Part shown: piece after piece, positions 21,812 to 32,699 of the stretch | How positions within the stretch are numbered: position 1 is the first letter of the stretch | How the letters are laid out: each line of letters begins with the position of its first letter | DNA from: Notospermus geniculatus | Lineage: Eukaryota; Nemertea; Pilidiophora; Heteronemertea; Lineidae | NCBI GenBank assembly: GCA_002633025.1 | Contig: NMRB01001586.1 | Location: 78,321-142,320, forward strand | Direction of reading: 5' to 3' | Length of the DNA: 64,000 bases | Position numbers and translations under genes: made by a program | The notes under the pieces: model-generated | The model's database searches: none | What the model was told of the DNA's origin: nothing | Seen by the model: only the letters and a program-made list of their open reading frames with translations

Positions 21812-22617
21812 GAATCGGCGAATTCAACGCAAGGGCCCAACTCCACATTTTTTCAAAATTCAGGTTTGACGGTTTTTGTGACCTTCAGGTGAAAATGCAT
21901 TCCACTGTGTGCCAGAAGGTCCCAACTTCCACGCATAAATGTGTTTTCTCTTAAGTGGTGAGTGCAAGAAGGGCCCAACTCCAGGAGTTGGGCCAAGTTG
22001 CAGCTGGAAAGAAAGGCCGAATTTGGTCATCTGTAGTGTTCATTTGACATTAAGTTTAGCATACATGTAAATCATCATTCTGAATAAACAAGACATGTTT
22101 TGTCCTATACATGTTTATTCATGTTTCTATGTAATACCCCCATCACACTGAGCTAGTTCTCAGTACGGTCTTGAAAATTTTGCTGAACGGGCTCAAACTG
22201 TGTGCGAACGGAGTGGACGTAGTGGCAACTTTTTACAGTCTTTTTACGAACTTCATGGATGGGAAGGGTGCTCCAGTACATCGAAGCATTAGTTGGCCAA
22301 GGGTACACGTTCTTGCCCGTTTTACGATTTGTTTAGGACGGGGCAGGACGTTTTGAGAACTACTTCAGTGTGACAGGCCCTTTAGGTTTCAATGGTTAAT
22401 TCAAAAAGGGCCCAACTCCTCTGTCTTCATTTGGTCACACACCCAAAACAACAGTCTCATTTGCCACTATATTTTGTGGTTTATTGTCTCTAGTGACGTA
22501 CTGTAGGTGTCAAAGGTATGATGCTCAGACCATGGCAATATCCAGAGAAAAATAATAAAAACCTTCTCCGGTAAAAAACAGTTCATGGACTTGGGCCCTT
22601 ATTGAATTCACCGATTC
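21812..22617. mobile_element. TIR element with GGGCCCAACTCC repeats, copy 2
   Basis: This is the paralogue of 9569-10096 with the same inverted ends. It is longer because of the private insertion at 22134-22384. The internal palindrome around GGCCCAACTCC is preserved. Confidence 0.6.
22134..22384. mobile_element. MITE with CACACTGAGCTAGTTCTCA ends
   Basis: Copy 1 reads TATGTAAGATTTCAATGG at this point. Copy 2 has about 250 extra bases whose ends are inverted (CATCACACTGAGCTAGTTCT against GAGAACTACTTCAGTGTGAC). It inserted inside the older TIR element. The target duplication is unclear. Confidence 0.7.
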
Positions 22618-23400
22618 GTTTCTAAAGTACATATCGGAATCTTGGGTTTTCTGGTTGCATTGTTTGGATGTCATGATCCCGAAATCACCCAAATAGATAT
22701 CTCGGCGATCCACTCTTATCAAATACCCTCTGACCACAATGTTCAAACCTAAAGAATGTTAATTCGCAAGGAAAATATTGTAATCTTACACCTTATCTGT
22801 CGCCATGATCGGATTCCTTTGCATCTGATTTAGCGCATGCGCAGTTGTGGTTTGTCCTCACTGTGACTTCCGGCTAAATATAGCCTCGTCAATTCGAGAT
22901 GAAAATCGTTTTGTAAATGCCACCGGATGCCGTGGATAAATTCGACTGGCAAAGAAATGGTCAAATATCGCCATTTATTTGTGGACGGGCGACACTTGGT
23001 TGTATTCTTGTCAAGAATATGCGATACATTGTATTCTATTGTGGATTATTTCGTAATCGTTGTTAGATGAATGGCTGTTCACACGGTGGTTTTAACACTG
23101 CTTCCGTGGGAAGAACAAAAATAGACTTTCACCGGAAGAAGTGGTCAGCGATCATTTATGAAATTGCAGACCAAATCTGTATCAATTTGACACCATCAAT
23201 CCAGCAGTTACCCGCATTGCTTCAGTATCAAAAACGTAGGGTGTTCTTGAGTCCGTGTGGCACTTACCAGGCGGATTAGGCCTTGTTACCGGTATAAGAG
23301 CTATATTGGTGAACTAACCGCTACATCCTCAGCATTATCATCATCAGCAGTAGTAGTAGCAGCAGCAGCATCGTCGTGTGCCTAAGCCAGAAGGCCGCTA

Positions 23401-23924
23401 CACTGAAAAACTCTGCTTCGTCAAAATGACGAACTTAGGTTCGTTTTCCATTTATCACCAAACAGAGTACTAGTTTGGTTCCCGAACCCACCGCTAGGGC
23501 CAAAAGGGTTCGGTATCGGCCTCGTTTGACCTTGACCTCACACACAGAATTCAGTGTGTCTGACGTCACAGAGGATAGACTGGTTCGCGATCCCAACATA
23601 GCTCACGGTATGTTGGAACAGAGAACCAGTCTATCCTCTGTGACGTCAGACACACAGAATTCTGTGTGTGAGGTCAAGGTCAAACGAGGCCGATACCGAA
23701 CTCTTCTGCGCCTAGCGGTGAGTTCGGGAACCAAACTAACAGAGTACCTAATACGTCGAAATGACAATCCACGGTTCGTCATTTGGACGAACCTTGTTAG
23801 AGATTGTTTGAGATACAACAAGGGTTCATCAAAATGACGAACCGTGGATTTGTCATTTCGACGAATTAGATAAATGGAAAACGAACCCAAATTCGTCATT
23901 TTGACGAAGCAGAGTTTTTCAGTG
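23401..23924. mobile_element. CACTGAAAAA foldback, interrupted by a MULE-like insert
   Basis: This is the paralogue of 11052-11310: the same ends and palindromic interior, but split at 23470/23739 by the 268-bp insertion described next. Confidence 0.8.
23471..23738. mobile_element. Mutator-like foldback, 9-bp TSD ACAGAGTAC
   Basis: TAGTTTGGTTCCCGAAC at 23471 is inverted to 23738, with arms of about 117 bp (through GGTATCGGCCTCGTTTGACC and CACAGAGGATAGACTGGTTC) and a loop of about 35 bp. ACAGAGTAC flanks both sides (23462-23470, 23739-23747). The empty site with one ACAGAGTAC is in copy 1 at about 11112-11120. No coding capacity. Confidence 0.9.
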
Positions 23925-24453
23925 AGTGTAGGTATAGTCTTCCATTTCAGCGTGTCCTCTCCGTCTCGTTGAGGTCAGTCCATTCTCTGAGACTACGAGT
24001 CTAAAACACATCTACGGAGACGGCATCACGGAGATTGCATCACTAGTCGTGTAGGCCTTCATCATATCATAATCGGCGATGCATTACATGTACACATGAG
24101 ATGCCGATTGGTGATTAGAGGGCAGTTGCAGCCAACCGTTGTTGGCCATTTCGTCCTCTCGTCCAACCATTGTCCATCTGCATCACGTTCAGGCTAATTA
24201 CTCAGTTAAGTATGACTCGATGGTTAATGAGCCGTTCTTATTAATTGTACAAACATCATTAGCAGTACCATTACAGTGATCTTGACATGCAACAGCCGTC
24301 CACATGCTTGCAAGGTTCAGTGACGATGATTTTAGAACCAAACTTTCTAGTAGACTAGACGCTTTACAATTACAGACGCTTCGGGAAACTGCTTCAGCAG
24401 CTTTTTCTGTAAAACTACCGACTTTTTTAACAGTGTTCTGTACCAATCAGACA

Positions 24454-24722
24454 AGTCACACAAAAACTGTGTTGTACGAAAATCATCGTCATGTTCCTTC
24501 TGGATGTCACACAAAACTGTGTTGTACGAAAATCATCGTCTTGTAACAAGTTCCTTCTGGACGAAGTCACACAAAACTGTGTTGTATGAAAACCATCGTC
24601 ATGTTCCTTCTGGACGAAGTCACACAAAACTGTGTTGTACGAAAACCATCGTCATGTTCCTTCTGGACGAAGTCACACAAAACTGTGTTGTACGAAAACC
24701 ATCGTCATGTTCCTTCTGGGTG
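24454..24722. repeat. 53-bp minisatellite, ~5 units
   Basis: This is the paralogue of 11820-12031 with more units. Two units are irregular: one short one joined by TTCTGGATGTCACACAAAAC and one with an inserted TTGTAACAAG. The copy number has therefore changed since the segmental duplication. Confidence 0.85.
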
Positions 24723-26393
24723 TCACCGGCCTTTTCATGCTGCCAATGAAAGGCATTCTCATCCCGCATCAATGGGCGAAATTTCCCCTTGCTCAAAACG
24801 ATTCTGTAATTAAGGATTTGACATGTGATGATTGTAATTATCAGGGAATGGGATTCATCCATATTTGTCCAAAGCAACGGGCGAGTGGAGGATGATTCTG
24901 TTGGGAAGGAGTTGGGTGAGGACAAAGGGTCGTGCCCGTTGTGACGTCGTTAATGTGACAAGATCCGAAGGTGCCGGGGATGAAAGGTAACATAATCTGT
25001 GAATTGTAATATCTCAATGGCTGCGCGCGTCGCTGGACTTTTACCCTGGGAAAAGCAAAGCATTTCTAATTACTAGCCTGTGGTCAGTCGGGAGGTTGTA
25101 TTTGACACCGGCAAAATCGAGTTGGTTGCCGGTTTACTCTGTCCGGAAGTCCAGTGATCTTTCACGCTGCCCCGGGGAGACTTGTCTCAGGCAACAGCGT
25201 GTCGGGTTCATGAGGCGAGCAGGAATGACCCCTGTTTGGTGCGGATGACGAGGCAAGTTCTTGCTGGTGTAAGATTCAGAATTCTAGGGCCAGGACCCTG
25301 TCATTAGAGGAGCTCAGTTGTCAGGGCCAATAACTTCATGGCGTCGCGCCTTACAGTCCTTGTACTTTTGCAACTTCTGAAATAAACGGAGGCCTGCAGG
25401 TCCTGGCCACGTTTAGTGCGTTGGTTCCCATGGTGGCCGGGTCGTGACAGGTCCCACGGCCGGCGCCGGTCTGACCGTCGTCACATCAGTGTCCGAACCA
25501 TCTACCCCGTGGAATGCCAGTTATGGGCAGGAAAAAGGGTGCTGGGGTCTCCGAAAGGGATGGAACACGCACTGTAAAAACAAGTTGGTCCAAATGGACA
25601 TGGGTAAATTCCTTGTCCAATTTTTAAGCCTATTTCCCACGTGTTCATATATGCATCTGGGTACAAAGTACCCATGGTCTTTGCTGATTGTACGCATGCT
25701 GATAAACGCCATGGGTCAGGAGGAGCCAAGGTAGAACCAAGTAGAACCCATTGCCATGGAATATTTTTGACAGTCTTCCTCGGAGTGAGTTTGCTGTACC
25801 CATGTTAGTTCCCTGTACCCGTGGGTTTGGACCCACGGTACAGGACGATTTTTTACGTGCGGTCATGGCTTTTACGTCTGCTGAGGATCGGCAAAGCGGG
25901 GGTCGCTTTGAAAGTTATATGAGTGACCATATCTCCTGAAAACAGGATTGAGCCCTTTCCCTAATTGAATCCATCATTGGGAACTGCAAACACGTCAATA
26001 ACACACCCCCTTGAGCAGCTTCAATCAATTTTAATATGTCTCTCTATTTCAGCCCTTTTCTGATTTGATATTAATAAACTGATCCCGGCGGAGTGCCCCC
26101 TGAGATCGATACCATAAGGAGGAAATAAGCGTTCCATTTCCGCCTGGTGGGTTCTAGCGGAAACCTGGCATCGGTGTTGACCCGCGAGTGAACTTAAAAG
26201 CCGTAGCGGATTCAAAATTTCTCTCTAAAGAATTAGGGTTTTAATATGATGACGGTCGACTCGGAGGGTGTGGTTTACGATCATCACGTTGGTACCTTGG
26301 TCAACAAAGAGTCAGCGTATAGTTTATATGACTTCGTCTGGCGAGAAAAATGGGAGGAGGGAACGAAGATGTCGTGATAGCTACACTGAAAAA

Positions 26394-26688
26394 CTTTTCC
26401 TCATCAAAATGACGAACTTAGGTTCGTTTTCATTATCACCAAACTGAGTATCTAAATTCGTCAAAATGACAAGTCCTGCAGGTTCGTCATTTTGACGAAC
26501 ATAAACAAGGGTTCGTCAAAATGACAAGTCCACGTTCGTCATTTTGATGAACCCTTGTTTATGTTCGTCAAGGGTTCGTCAAAATGACGAACCTGGACTT
26601 GTCATTTTGACGAATTTAATAGATACTCAGTTTGGTGATGGAAAACGAACCTAAGTTCGTCATTTTGATGAAGAAAAGTTTTTCAGTG
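26394..26688. mobile_element. TA-CACTGAAAAA foldback MITE with empty site
   Basis: CACTGAAAAACTTTTCCTCA at 26394 is inverted to 26688 with TA on both sides. Copy 1 at about 14833 has the uninterrupted GATAGCTACCCCTGG. The interior has at least seven TTCGTCATTTTGACGAA-like palindromic motifs. It is 295 bp and non-coding. Confidence 0.9.
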
Positions 26689-27574
26689 TATCCCTGGTGG
26701 ATATTTGAAGGTGTAGCCAACTCCCTGATTGGCATATGTGAATTGTGATAGCAAAGTGAGTCGGAATGCGCCAGACAGAAGGCCCAAAATGACACTAGAG
26801 AACAATTGCAGAAATGGACAAAGTCAAATTTCACAATGGGCAGACAATGCTGAAATCAACAAACCCATGGTGTCTCCTTGAGTCTTATTCTGAGCGCATT
26901 CCGACTCATTTTGCTGTCACGGGTCACATATGGGCATACAGAACCAAGTCATCGAAATCTCCGCCGTGTCGGTTGCTCTGTATTCGAGTTCCAGCTAACG
27001 TTCTGATACTACATCCTTCCGGCTCGTCAGTCTTGGACCCCCCCCCCCCCAAGAACCTACCCCCTTCCCCACCCACAAGGAAGTAGCCACCACCACTCGT
27101 ACGTGCGTAAATTTCAAGAAGTTGACGATGCGACCCGTCGATTCATAACTGAACGGACGGCATTCAGTTTGATCCTTGACTGGTATCAATGGCACCACGC
27201 TGGTAGCCACACGTGCCGTGGCTTTGTTCTCGCACGCGCGGGAGACGCGGCCATAACAATGGTGAGAGCGCCGATCGCTCATTGGCGCATATTTTATCTG
27301 ATTGAATTACTGTGATTGCCGTCAACTTGAATTTTGAATGATCATCAGTTCATTAGCATTTGGTGATGGTCTCGGGAATGGCGAAGTGAACATCGACGGT
27401 TCTGGTGCGTCGTTGGTCGTATTCTGGACGGAAACAAGTAAAATTCCATCCTAAAATAGGAGTTCTTTGTAAAGCTCGGTCCCTCTGTAGTGGTTATCCA
27501 ACATAGAGCACAAAAAACGTAGTGTTCTAGCCAAGCCAGATTAACAGGGCGGTACCACCCTGTTCAAGATTCAG

Positions 27575-27716
27575 GTATGAAATAGAAACGGGTTTCCAAG
27601 GTGAAGGTCATCACGTCCTTCTTCCAGATTCGAATCCACGGACCCTCGCATGAGGCATCAATCGCCAGCACTAAGGGACAGCACGCCTCAAACCACTAGG
27701 CCAAATCCCCATCTTC
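27575..27716 (-). mobile_element. tRNA-derived SINE with 21-bp TSD
   Basis: A direct repeat starting ACCACCCTGTTCAAGATTCA (21 bp) flanks the element at 27554-27574 and 27717-27737; copy 1 has it once. On the minus strand the body starts GGGGATTTGGCCTAGTGGTT (A box TGGCCTAGTGG) and has GGATTCGAATC as B box, then a short tail. At 142 bp with a long target duplication, it is a LINE-mobilised SINE. Confidence 0.85.
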
Positions 27717-27824
27717 ACCACCCTGTTCAAGATTCAGATGTCATTTTACCACCCTGTTCAAATTTTTACCACCCTGTTTAAAAATGTAACTTGCAATGCA
27801 TTTTCTATTACACCACCCTGTTTG

Positions 27825-28235
27825 AATTTCACTCCCACCCTGTTTGAAAATCCAGGGCCTTAAAATCATAGGAATATGCAGTCATCCCACCCTGTTTGGA
27901 ACTGATTAAACGACACACAAAATGATAGTAGTGAAAGTCGTCTCCGAATTTCGCAAATTTTGGCGACCCTAACTGGGGTCTATATTATGTCCAACCCAGT
28001 GAGCACATGGTCCATGGACCATTTCATTGAATTTCACTCCCACCCTGTTTGAAAATCCAGGGCCTTAAAATCATAGGAATATGCAGTCATCCCACCCTGT
28101 TTGGAAAACACTGATTTAAACGACACACAAAATGATAGTAAAAGTGAAAGTCGTCTCCGAATTTCGCAAATTTTGGCGACCCTAACTGGGGTCTTCCTCA
28201 GGCACTTTCTAGTAGAGATCCCAGTCGTCTCCGAA
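27825..28235. repeat. 205-bp tandem duplication with PLE-type tail
   Basis: AATTTCACTCCCACCCTGTT begins at 27825 and 28030. Each unit includes AAAATCATAGGAATATGCAG and ends in GTCGTCTCCGAATTTCGCAA with CCTAACTGGGGTCT, the minus-strand PLE 3' signature in a diverged form. Confidence 0.75.
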
Positions 28236-28352
28236 TTTCGCAAATTTTTGACCCCAACCTCAGTCTACCTCAGGCACTTCTAGTAGAGATCCCAGAAGTG
28301 ATCTGGGATCTCTACTAGAAAATTTGCGAAATTCGGAGACGACTTTTACTTT
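28218..28352. repeat. Inverted pair of PLE-type tails
   Basis: GTCGTCTCCGAATTTCGCAA near 28222 faces its complement ending at about 28352. The arms include TCTAGTAGAGATCCCAG around the loop AAGTGAT. It marks two PLE tails head to head. Confidence 0.75.
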
Positions 28353-28840
28353 TACTTCTGTAGTGGAGGACAGTATAGTAGTGTAGTAGGGAGGGAGCCT
28401 TAGGTCGGTAGCCTACTTCGCGAGTGCTAACTTTGAGAAATGTCACATTCTAGAGTGTAGGGTCAGAAAAGAAGTTACCAGAAATTTTTGGCGAGAGTTT
28501 GAAGCTCAGTGCTCCACTTGCAAATTCGTATTGATATCTGACCATCACCGGGTCGCACATGAATCTGATGAATGGGCGAACTTCAGCAGAATCGTTTGCT
28601 TGATATTGGTTACTTCCTGTCGTCTGCTAAGCCACCATCCCCGTCCCTTTATCATCACAAGAGGTCACTGAACGTTCAAAGTTTAATCATATCGTTCTCA
28701 AGTCCTACCAAGCGTTAAAGAATGGTCACTCGCAAACAAAAGACAGTTTTTTCTTCAAACGAGATCTTAATTCACTCACACAGACATACCAACTTAGCCC
28801 CTGGAGTGGGTTTGGTCAGCTGGAGAACCCCTTCTGACCC

Positions 28841-28846
28841 TTTATT
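28841..28846 (-). terminator. Polyadenylation signal AATAAA
   Basis: TTTATT on the plus strand is AATAAA on the minus strand, about 98 nt downstream of the stop codon at 28944. It supports the small minus-strand gene. Confidence 0.5.
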
Positions 28847-28943
28847 TCACCCCCTGCCCAGATGTGAAGGGTTTGTTCAGTTAATCAGCTTTTGCTGGTC
28901 AGGTTGTAGTTGGTTATTTTTGGCCCTCACAGCTGCCCTGGGT

Positions 28944-29706
28944 TCAGTGGAGCGACGGTGTGGTTTCAGTGGGCGTTACAGATGGAGTCGAGATTTCCTC
29001 GTCTTTGAAAACATCATCGAACTGATGGATGGGACCAGAATTCCTTGATATGTCAGTGAAGTTCTTCAAGAAGTGTGGCCCCCTGTCTTTGATGTTGGCC
29101 GTTAGAGTTTTGTTGATTTTTCCGTCAGGGCCGAAGCCGTGGCTCGGCCCTGGTAAGTAGGGAAGAGGCCATCTGAAGCTACTCAGCTGCTCACCCTTGG
29201 CGTTCGTAGCCCCTGAAATGCCAATTAGTTCAGTTCTTACCAGAGTTACCAGTTAGTTTGTTACCAGAGAGGAGCACTCTTAGCCAAAAAGGTTCTCTAG
29301 GGGTTCTTTGTGCCTCACCAGAGGAACCCCAAGGTTCTAGGTGTTCTATATAGAACCCTGGAGGAATTATACTATAATTCCTCCAAGATAGAACCTTCTG
29401 TAAAGAACCAGAAAGGGTTCCATATAGAACCTTTCTGTCGCCAAAGAACCCATAAAGGTTCCAGATAGAACCCTTTTCTGAGGGAAAGGTTCTATCTGGA
29501 ACCTCTAGGGGTTATTAAACAACCCGAGGGTTCTTAAATCAGAGGGTTCTCCTGGTGTGGCACCAAAGAACCTTTTCGGCTAAGAGTGAGCGATCACCTC
29601 TGGACGCAGCTGCTCCCGTTTCATAAGGTCCGTTACCAATGACGTGCAGGTTGTTGAAGGCAGCCGACCATCTCGTCCTCCTCCTGCTACCTTGAATACT
29701 GGACAT
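28944..29706 (-). CDS. Two-exon small gene, unknown function
   Basis: Exon 1 is 29706-29598: ATG, 36 codons and one base, peptide start MSSIQGSRRRTRWSAAFNNL, donor GAG|GTGATC. Exon 2 is 29212-28944: acceptor GGCATTTCAG, 88 codons, stop TGA. Phases match (G|GG). The protein is 125 residues: a basic start, then SSFRWPLPYLPGPSHGFGPD, then an acidic, Ser/Thr-rich tail (FDDVFKDEEISTP) ending in PSLH. No signal peptide or membrane segment is apparent. An AATAAA lies 98 nt past the stop. The intron is 385 bp, of which 314 bp are a MITE. I do not recognise the family. Upstream coding exons are possible, so the ATG is provisional. Confidence 0.6.
29275..29588. mobile_element. MITE rich in GGTTCTATATAGAACC motifs
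   Basis: CACTCTTAGCCAAAAAGGTT at 29275 is inverted to 29588 (AACCTTTTCGGCTAAGAGTG). The interior repeats AAGGTTCTA/TAGAACC palindromes many times, including CTATATAGAACCC and CCATATAGAACC. It sits in the intron of the small minus-strand gene, ending 9 bp from the 5' splice site. Confidence 0.85.
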
Positions 29707-30508
29707 TCCAATCCAATATTAATCAGTCCAATTTATATGAAAATGCCCCCACCTCCTGTCATGACCAGTCAGAGAATGTCCCCATCTAAATAACACCTTT
29801 CGTATCAATCAAACTCGACAGACAGAACCATTTAAGTTGGATTTTACGGCTCAAATGGTCTGAGGTAGCAGAGTTCCCGTTTCTGACGACAGTTGCCAGC
29901 CGAGTTGGACGTTAGCCCAGATTAAATACGTTCCGTCTCTGTTAACTACCTTCTTAATTTTGTAATCCTACTATAATTTAAGGAATGTGATGGNTCTGCC
30001 TCTGGACATCTATTCCTGGACATTTGATACCCCCGTTGGACTTCTGCCCTCATGTCCGGGGTATGTCAGGGGGTACATGTCCTGGGGGCCTCTCCTCCGA
30101 GGGTATGTCCGGCGGGCAAAATTCCAGAGGCAAATATCGGAAGGGGGTGGAATGTCCAGGGGGCAAACGTCCTAGAATCGGCACCACCTCTACCCGTCTG
30201 GGGGTAATCACCAGCCATTTCTGCGATTCATACCTTGATTTCGAACAAGGTTTTCCACTGAAAAACTACTAAACCCATAATATTCAGAGATTTTCTACAG
30301 TTTGACTTCGGCGTGATTTTTTGGCCACCCTTACTGCTTATGGTGCCATTATACTTTTTTTACCACTTATGCCATCCTCTGACCACATGCACCCTGTGCG
30401 TGTGCTCGCCATGGGTATCATGCTAGTAGTTCCAATATTAGTAAATTTTCGGAACCGCCCATTAGGCCTCGACTGTGCTTATCTATTGTTCGGGTAAACT
30501 CAGACATT
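29707..30508. other. Intergenic DNA with an N at 29994
   Basis: No coding exon is supported. Around 30000-30170 several GGACAT/ATGTCC(A/G)GGG motifs recur without a clean period. The single N at 29994 marks an unresolved join. Confidence 0.5.
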
Positions 30509-30807
30509 AGGGAGGTTTCGAAATCAAACGATAAATGTACACTTTACGACAACGTTAATAGGGAGGTTTCGAAATCAAACGATAAACGTAAACGTTAACG
30601 ACAACGTTATTTTTGTACCGAAAATGCAATATAAAATCTGGTTAATGTGTAGTCCGAAAAATAACGTTCCCGTAAAGTTTACGTTTATCGTTTGATTTCG
30701 AAACCTCCCTATTAACTACACATTAACCAGATTTTATATTGCATTTTCGGTACAAATTAACGTTGTCGTTAACGTTTACGTTTATCGTTTGGTTTCGAAA
30801 CCTCCCT
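30509..30807. mobile_element. TIR element inserted into its own family member
   Basis: A complete copy (30561-30710, ends GGGAGGTTTCGAAATCAAAC) is flanked by TA and interrupts a second copy of the same family in the opposite orientation (30509-30558 joined to 30713-30807). Removing the inner copy leaves a regular element with ends AGGGAGGTTTCGAAATCAAA. Relatives: 972-1122, and probably a decayed one near 33127. Confidence 0.85.
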
Positions 30808-31353
30808 AATAGAAAATTGTTTCCTAAAGGTATAAATCATAGGTCTGTCCGGGCGATTAAGTGCGAATCTCCTAACCCGAGGTTTCGTCTTGTTGACAAT
30901 ATTTTACCCTGGGTTAACATGGCTCGACTTAAAGGAGCACGGTATTGCCACTTTTTCTCGACAGCTGGCGCCACCGCGCCACTCTCCAACCCACGGGACT
31001 AACTACGTTTCGGCGAATGAACTTATTTACTGCGTACATTTTGTAATGCATTTTTGTAGTTCGTCTTACTGCCACTAGGTGGCTCCTTTTACATCGGCAG
31101 TCAAATAACGCATAAATGTGATCCAATACCGTGTTTCAACTGATTGACGGACCCTGATACGTCGCGTTTGGTTCACCGAAAGCTCGATACAAGTTTTACT
31201 CGCACGTTAGCTCGAGTTAACCCAACTTAACTTGTCTCGGGCTGTCCTGTACTGCTCTAATTTCACCATGTGCACCGTTCTTTTTTGCTCACCTTTTCAC
31301 CAGTACTGCAATAACAACAAAATTTCACCATGAGTACCCTTCTTTTTTTCCAG

Positions 31354-31508
31354 TCTGTGATTCAGCGCGCCGGGTTCCGTAGCCTAGCAGACGGCGAAGA
31401 GGTGGAGTTCGAGTGCCGCATTTCGGATAAAGGTATCGAAGCTACCCATGTCAGCGGTCCCGGCGGACTAGACTGCAAGGGGCGGCCGCCAAGGCAGAGG
31501 AAATTCAA
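31354..31508 (+). CDS. lin-28: lin-28-like cold-shock domain exon (partial gene)
   Basis: An acceptor TCTTTTTTTCCAG precedes 51 codons: SVIQRAGFRSLADGEEVEFE, then KGIEATHVSGPGGLDCKG. The donor is AA|GTGAGT. This is the C-terminal half of the Lin-28 cold-shock domain (VIQ.xGFRSL, EEVEFEC and KGxEATxVSGPGG are diagnostic). Lin-28 binds let-7 precursors and mRNAs. The upstream exon with the RNP motif and the downstream CCHC zinc knuckles are not visible here, so the gene is either incomplete in this assembly or this is an isolated fragment. Y-box proteins are the alternative, but fit less well. Confidence 0.65.
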
Positions 31509-31964
31509 GTGAGTTCATTCAAACTTCTTCGTTCTTGTCTCCAACATACACCTTACCGAAAAGTCCGATTTCCCCGGGTTCGCGGACATCCCCAAAATCT
31601 ACTTTAGCTGTACCCTCTAGGCTTGCAACCTCTGACTTCCCGACTGACTTGACTATTACTACATGGTTACGTTGTGATCTCTTGGTCCTAACTTGGTCAG
31701 TGTTGGCCTTCCAAATAATTCGCTTTCGTCCCGTTCACTGCATTTGATCGAAATACGAGTAACATCTCCAGCTCCGGGTGGACATACCTGCCATCCACCT
31801 TGATTGGCATTGATCCCCTTCTGCCAGTCTGAACAAAAGGGTTGAAAAGTGCACTCCATGCTGGTGACGTAACTTCTGACTGACCCTGACTAATCCTCGG
31901 TCCCCCCCCCCCCACTTTCCCCTTCTTGTGATTAACCGAGCGATTTTCGTCATCTTAATGACAG

Positions 31965-32536
31965 TGGTGTCGAAGACTATAGCGTTGATGAGTTCGACAA
32001 TTACCCAGCTGACAGGCCGCTGACGGTCAAGCTGACCGCTGAAGTGACCCTTACCATCTGCTGTCGATGGTTGGTATTGAAGACGTGACAGTTCTGGTCA
32101 ANAAGGTGCTCAGATGGATTTGGATCAGAATTCCTCTCCCAATGATGCGAGTACTAGTCAATCCTCCTTAACAGGCCATGAAAGTGATGGAATTACAAAA
32201 GAAGATGAAAATTGTGAGGGAAGTGTTGGGGTTTCAGATAATGCTATGGAAACTGAAGCAGGTGATGATTCTGAATCAGTGTGCAAGAGCTCACAAACAG
32301 ATGAATTGCCTCAGAAGTCAGAAGAAAAGGGCAAAGATTCCAAAGATGCAATAGCATCTGTTAGTGGTGGTTCTGGTGGTGCGTGGGATAAGGGGGGTAG
32401 TACACCTTTGTTTAAGTGCTGGATCTCCATCAGGAAGGAAAAGCCAGGGATAATTCTGGAAATGAAGTGGACGGACGGCAGTTCGAGGGAGGCGTTTCAC
32501 CAGTTGTTTCAGCACTTCAAAAACCATTTCAAATAG
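31965..32536 (+). CDS. 3' end of an unrecognised gene, broken by an N
   Basis: An acceptor TCTTAATGACAG at about 31964 starts a coding-like stretch (SGVEDYSVDEFDNYPADRPL). The frame appears to shift near 32050, where another frame reads HLLSMVGIEDVTVLV up to the N at 32102. After the N one open frame runs to TAG at 32534-32536. It is acidic and Ser-rich (GDDSESVCKSSQTDELPQ), then a compact domain with LFKCWISIRKEKPGIILEMK and EAFHQLFQHFKNHFK. An AATAAA follows at 32573. The two parts may be consecutive exons whose intron collapsed to the N. Family unknown to me. Confidence 0.55.
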
Positions 32537-32572
32537 TGTCATCCACTAAATTTGTAGATGTTTTTATGTGCT

Positions 32573-32578
32573 AATAAA
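32573..32578 (+). terminator. Polyadenylation signal AATAAA
   Basis: AATAAA lies 37 nt after the TAG stop at 32536, a normal distance, and supports a real transcript end. Confidence 0.7.
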
Positions 32579-32699
32579 GTACTGCATTTTGATACATCAC
32601 ACAGCTGCAAGGTTGAATCTTTGATTGTTCCTCCAAATTTCTGGCCAAGATTCTGTAGTGGGGGTGAGGGTTAGACATTCAGATTTGCTTCAGAAGTGA

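Larger units (their letters stand above)
20488..27815. repeat. Segmental duplication, copy 2
   Basis: This is the homologue of 7926-15530. It carries private insertions at 20875-20994, 22134-22384, 23471-23738, 26394-26688 and 27575-27716. It lacks three large inserts of copy 1. The left boundary is near GTACGAACGTCGACAGCCTC and the right boundary is in the CCACCCTGTT-rich stretch. No intact gene is evident. Confidence 0.9.
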
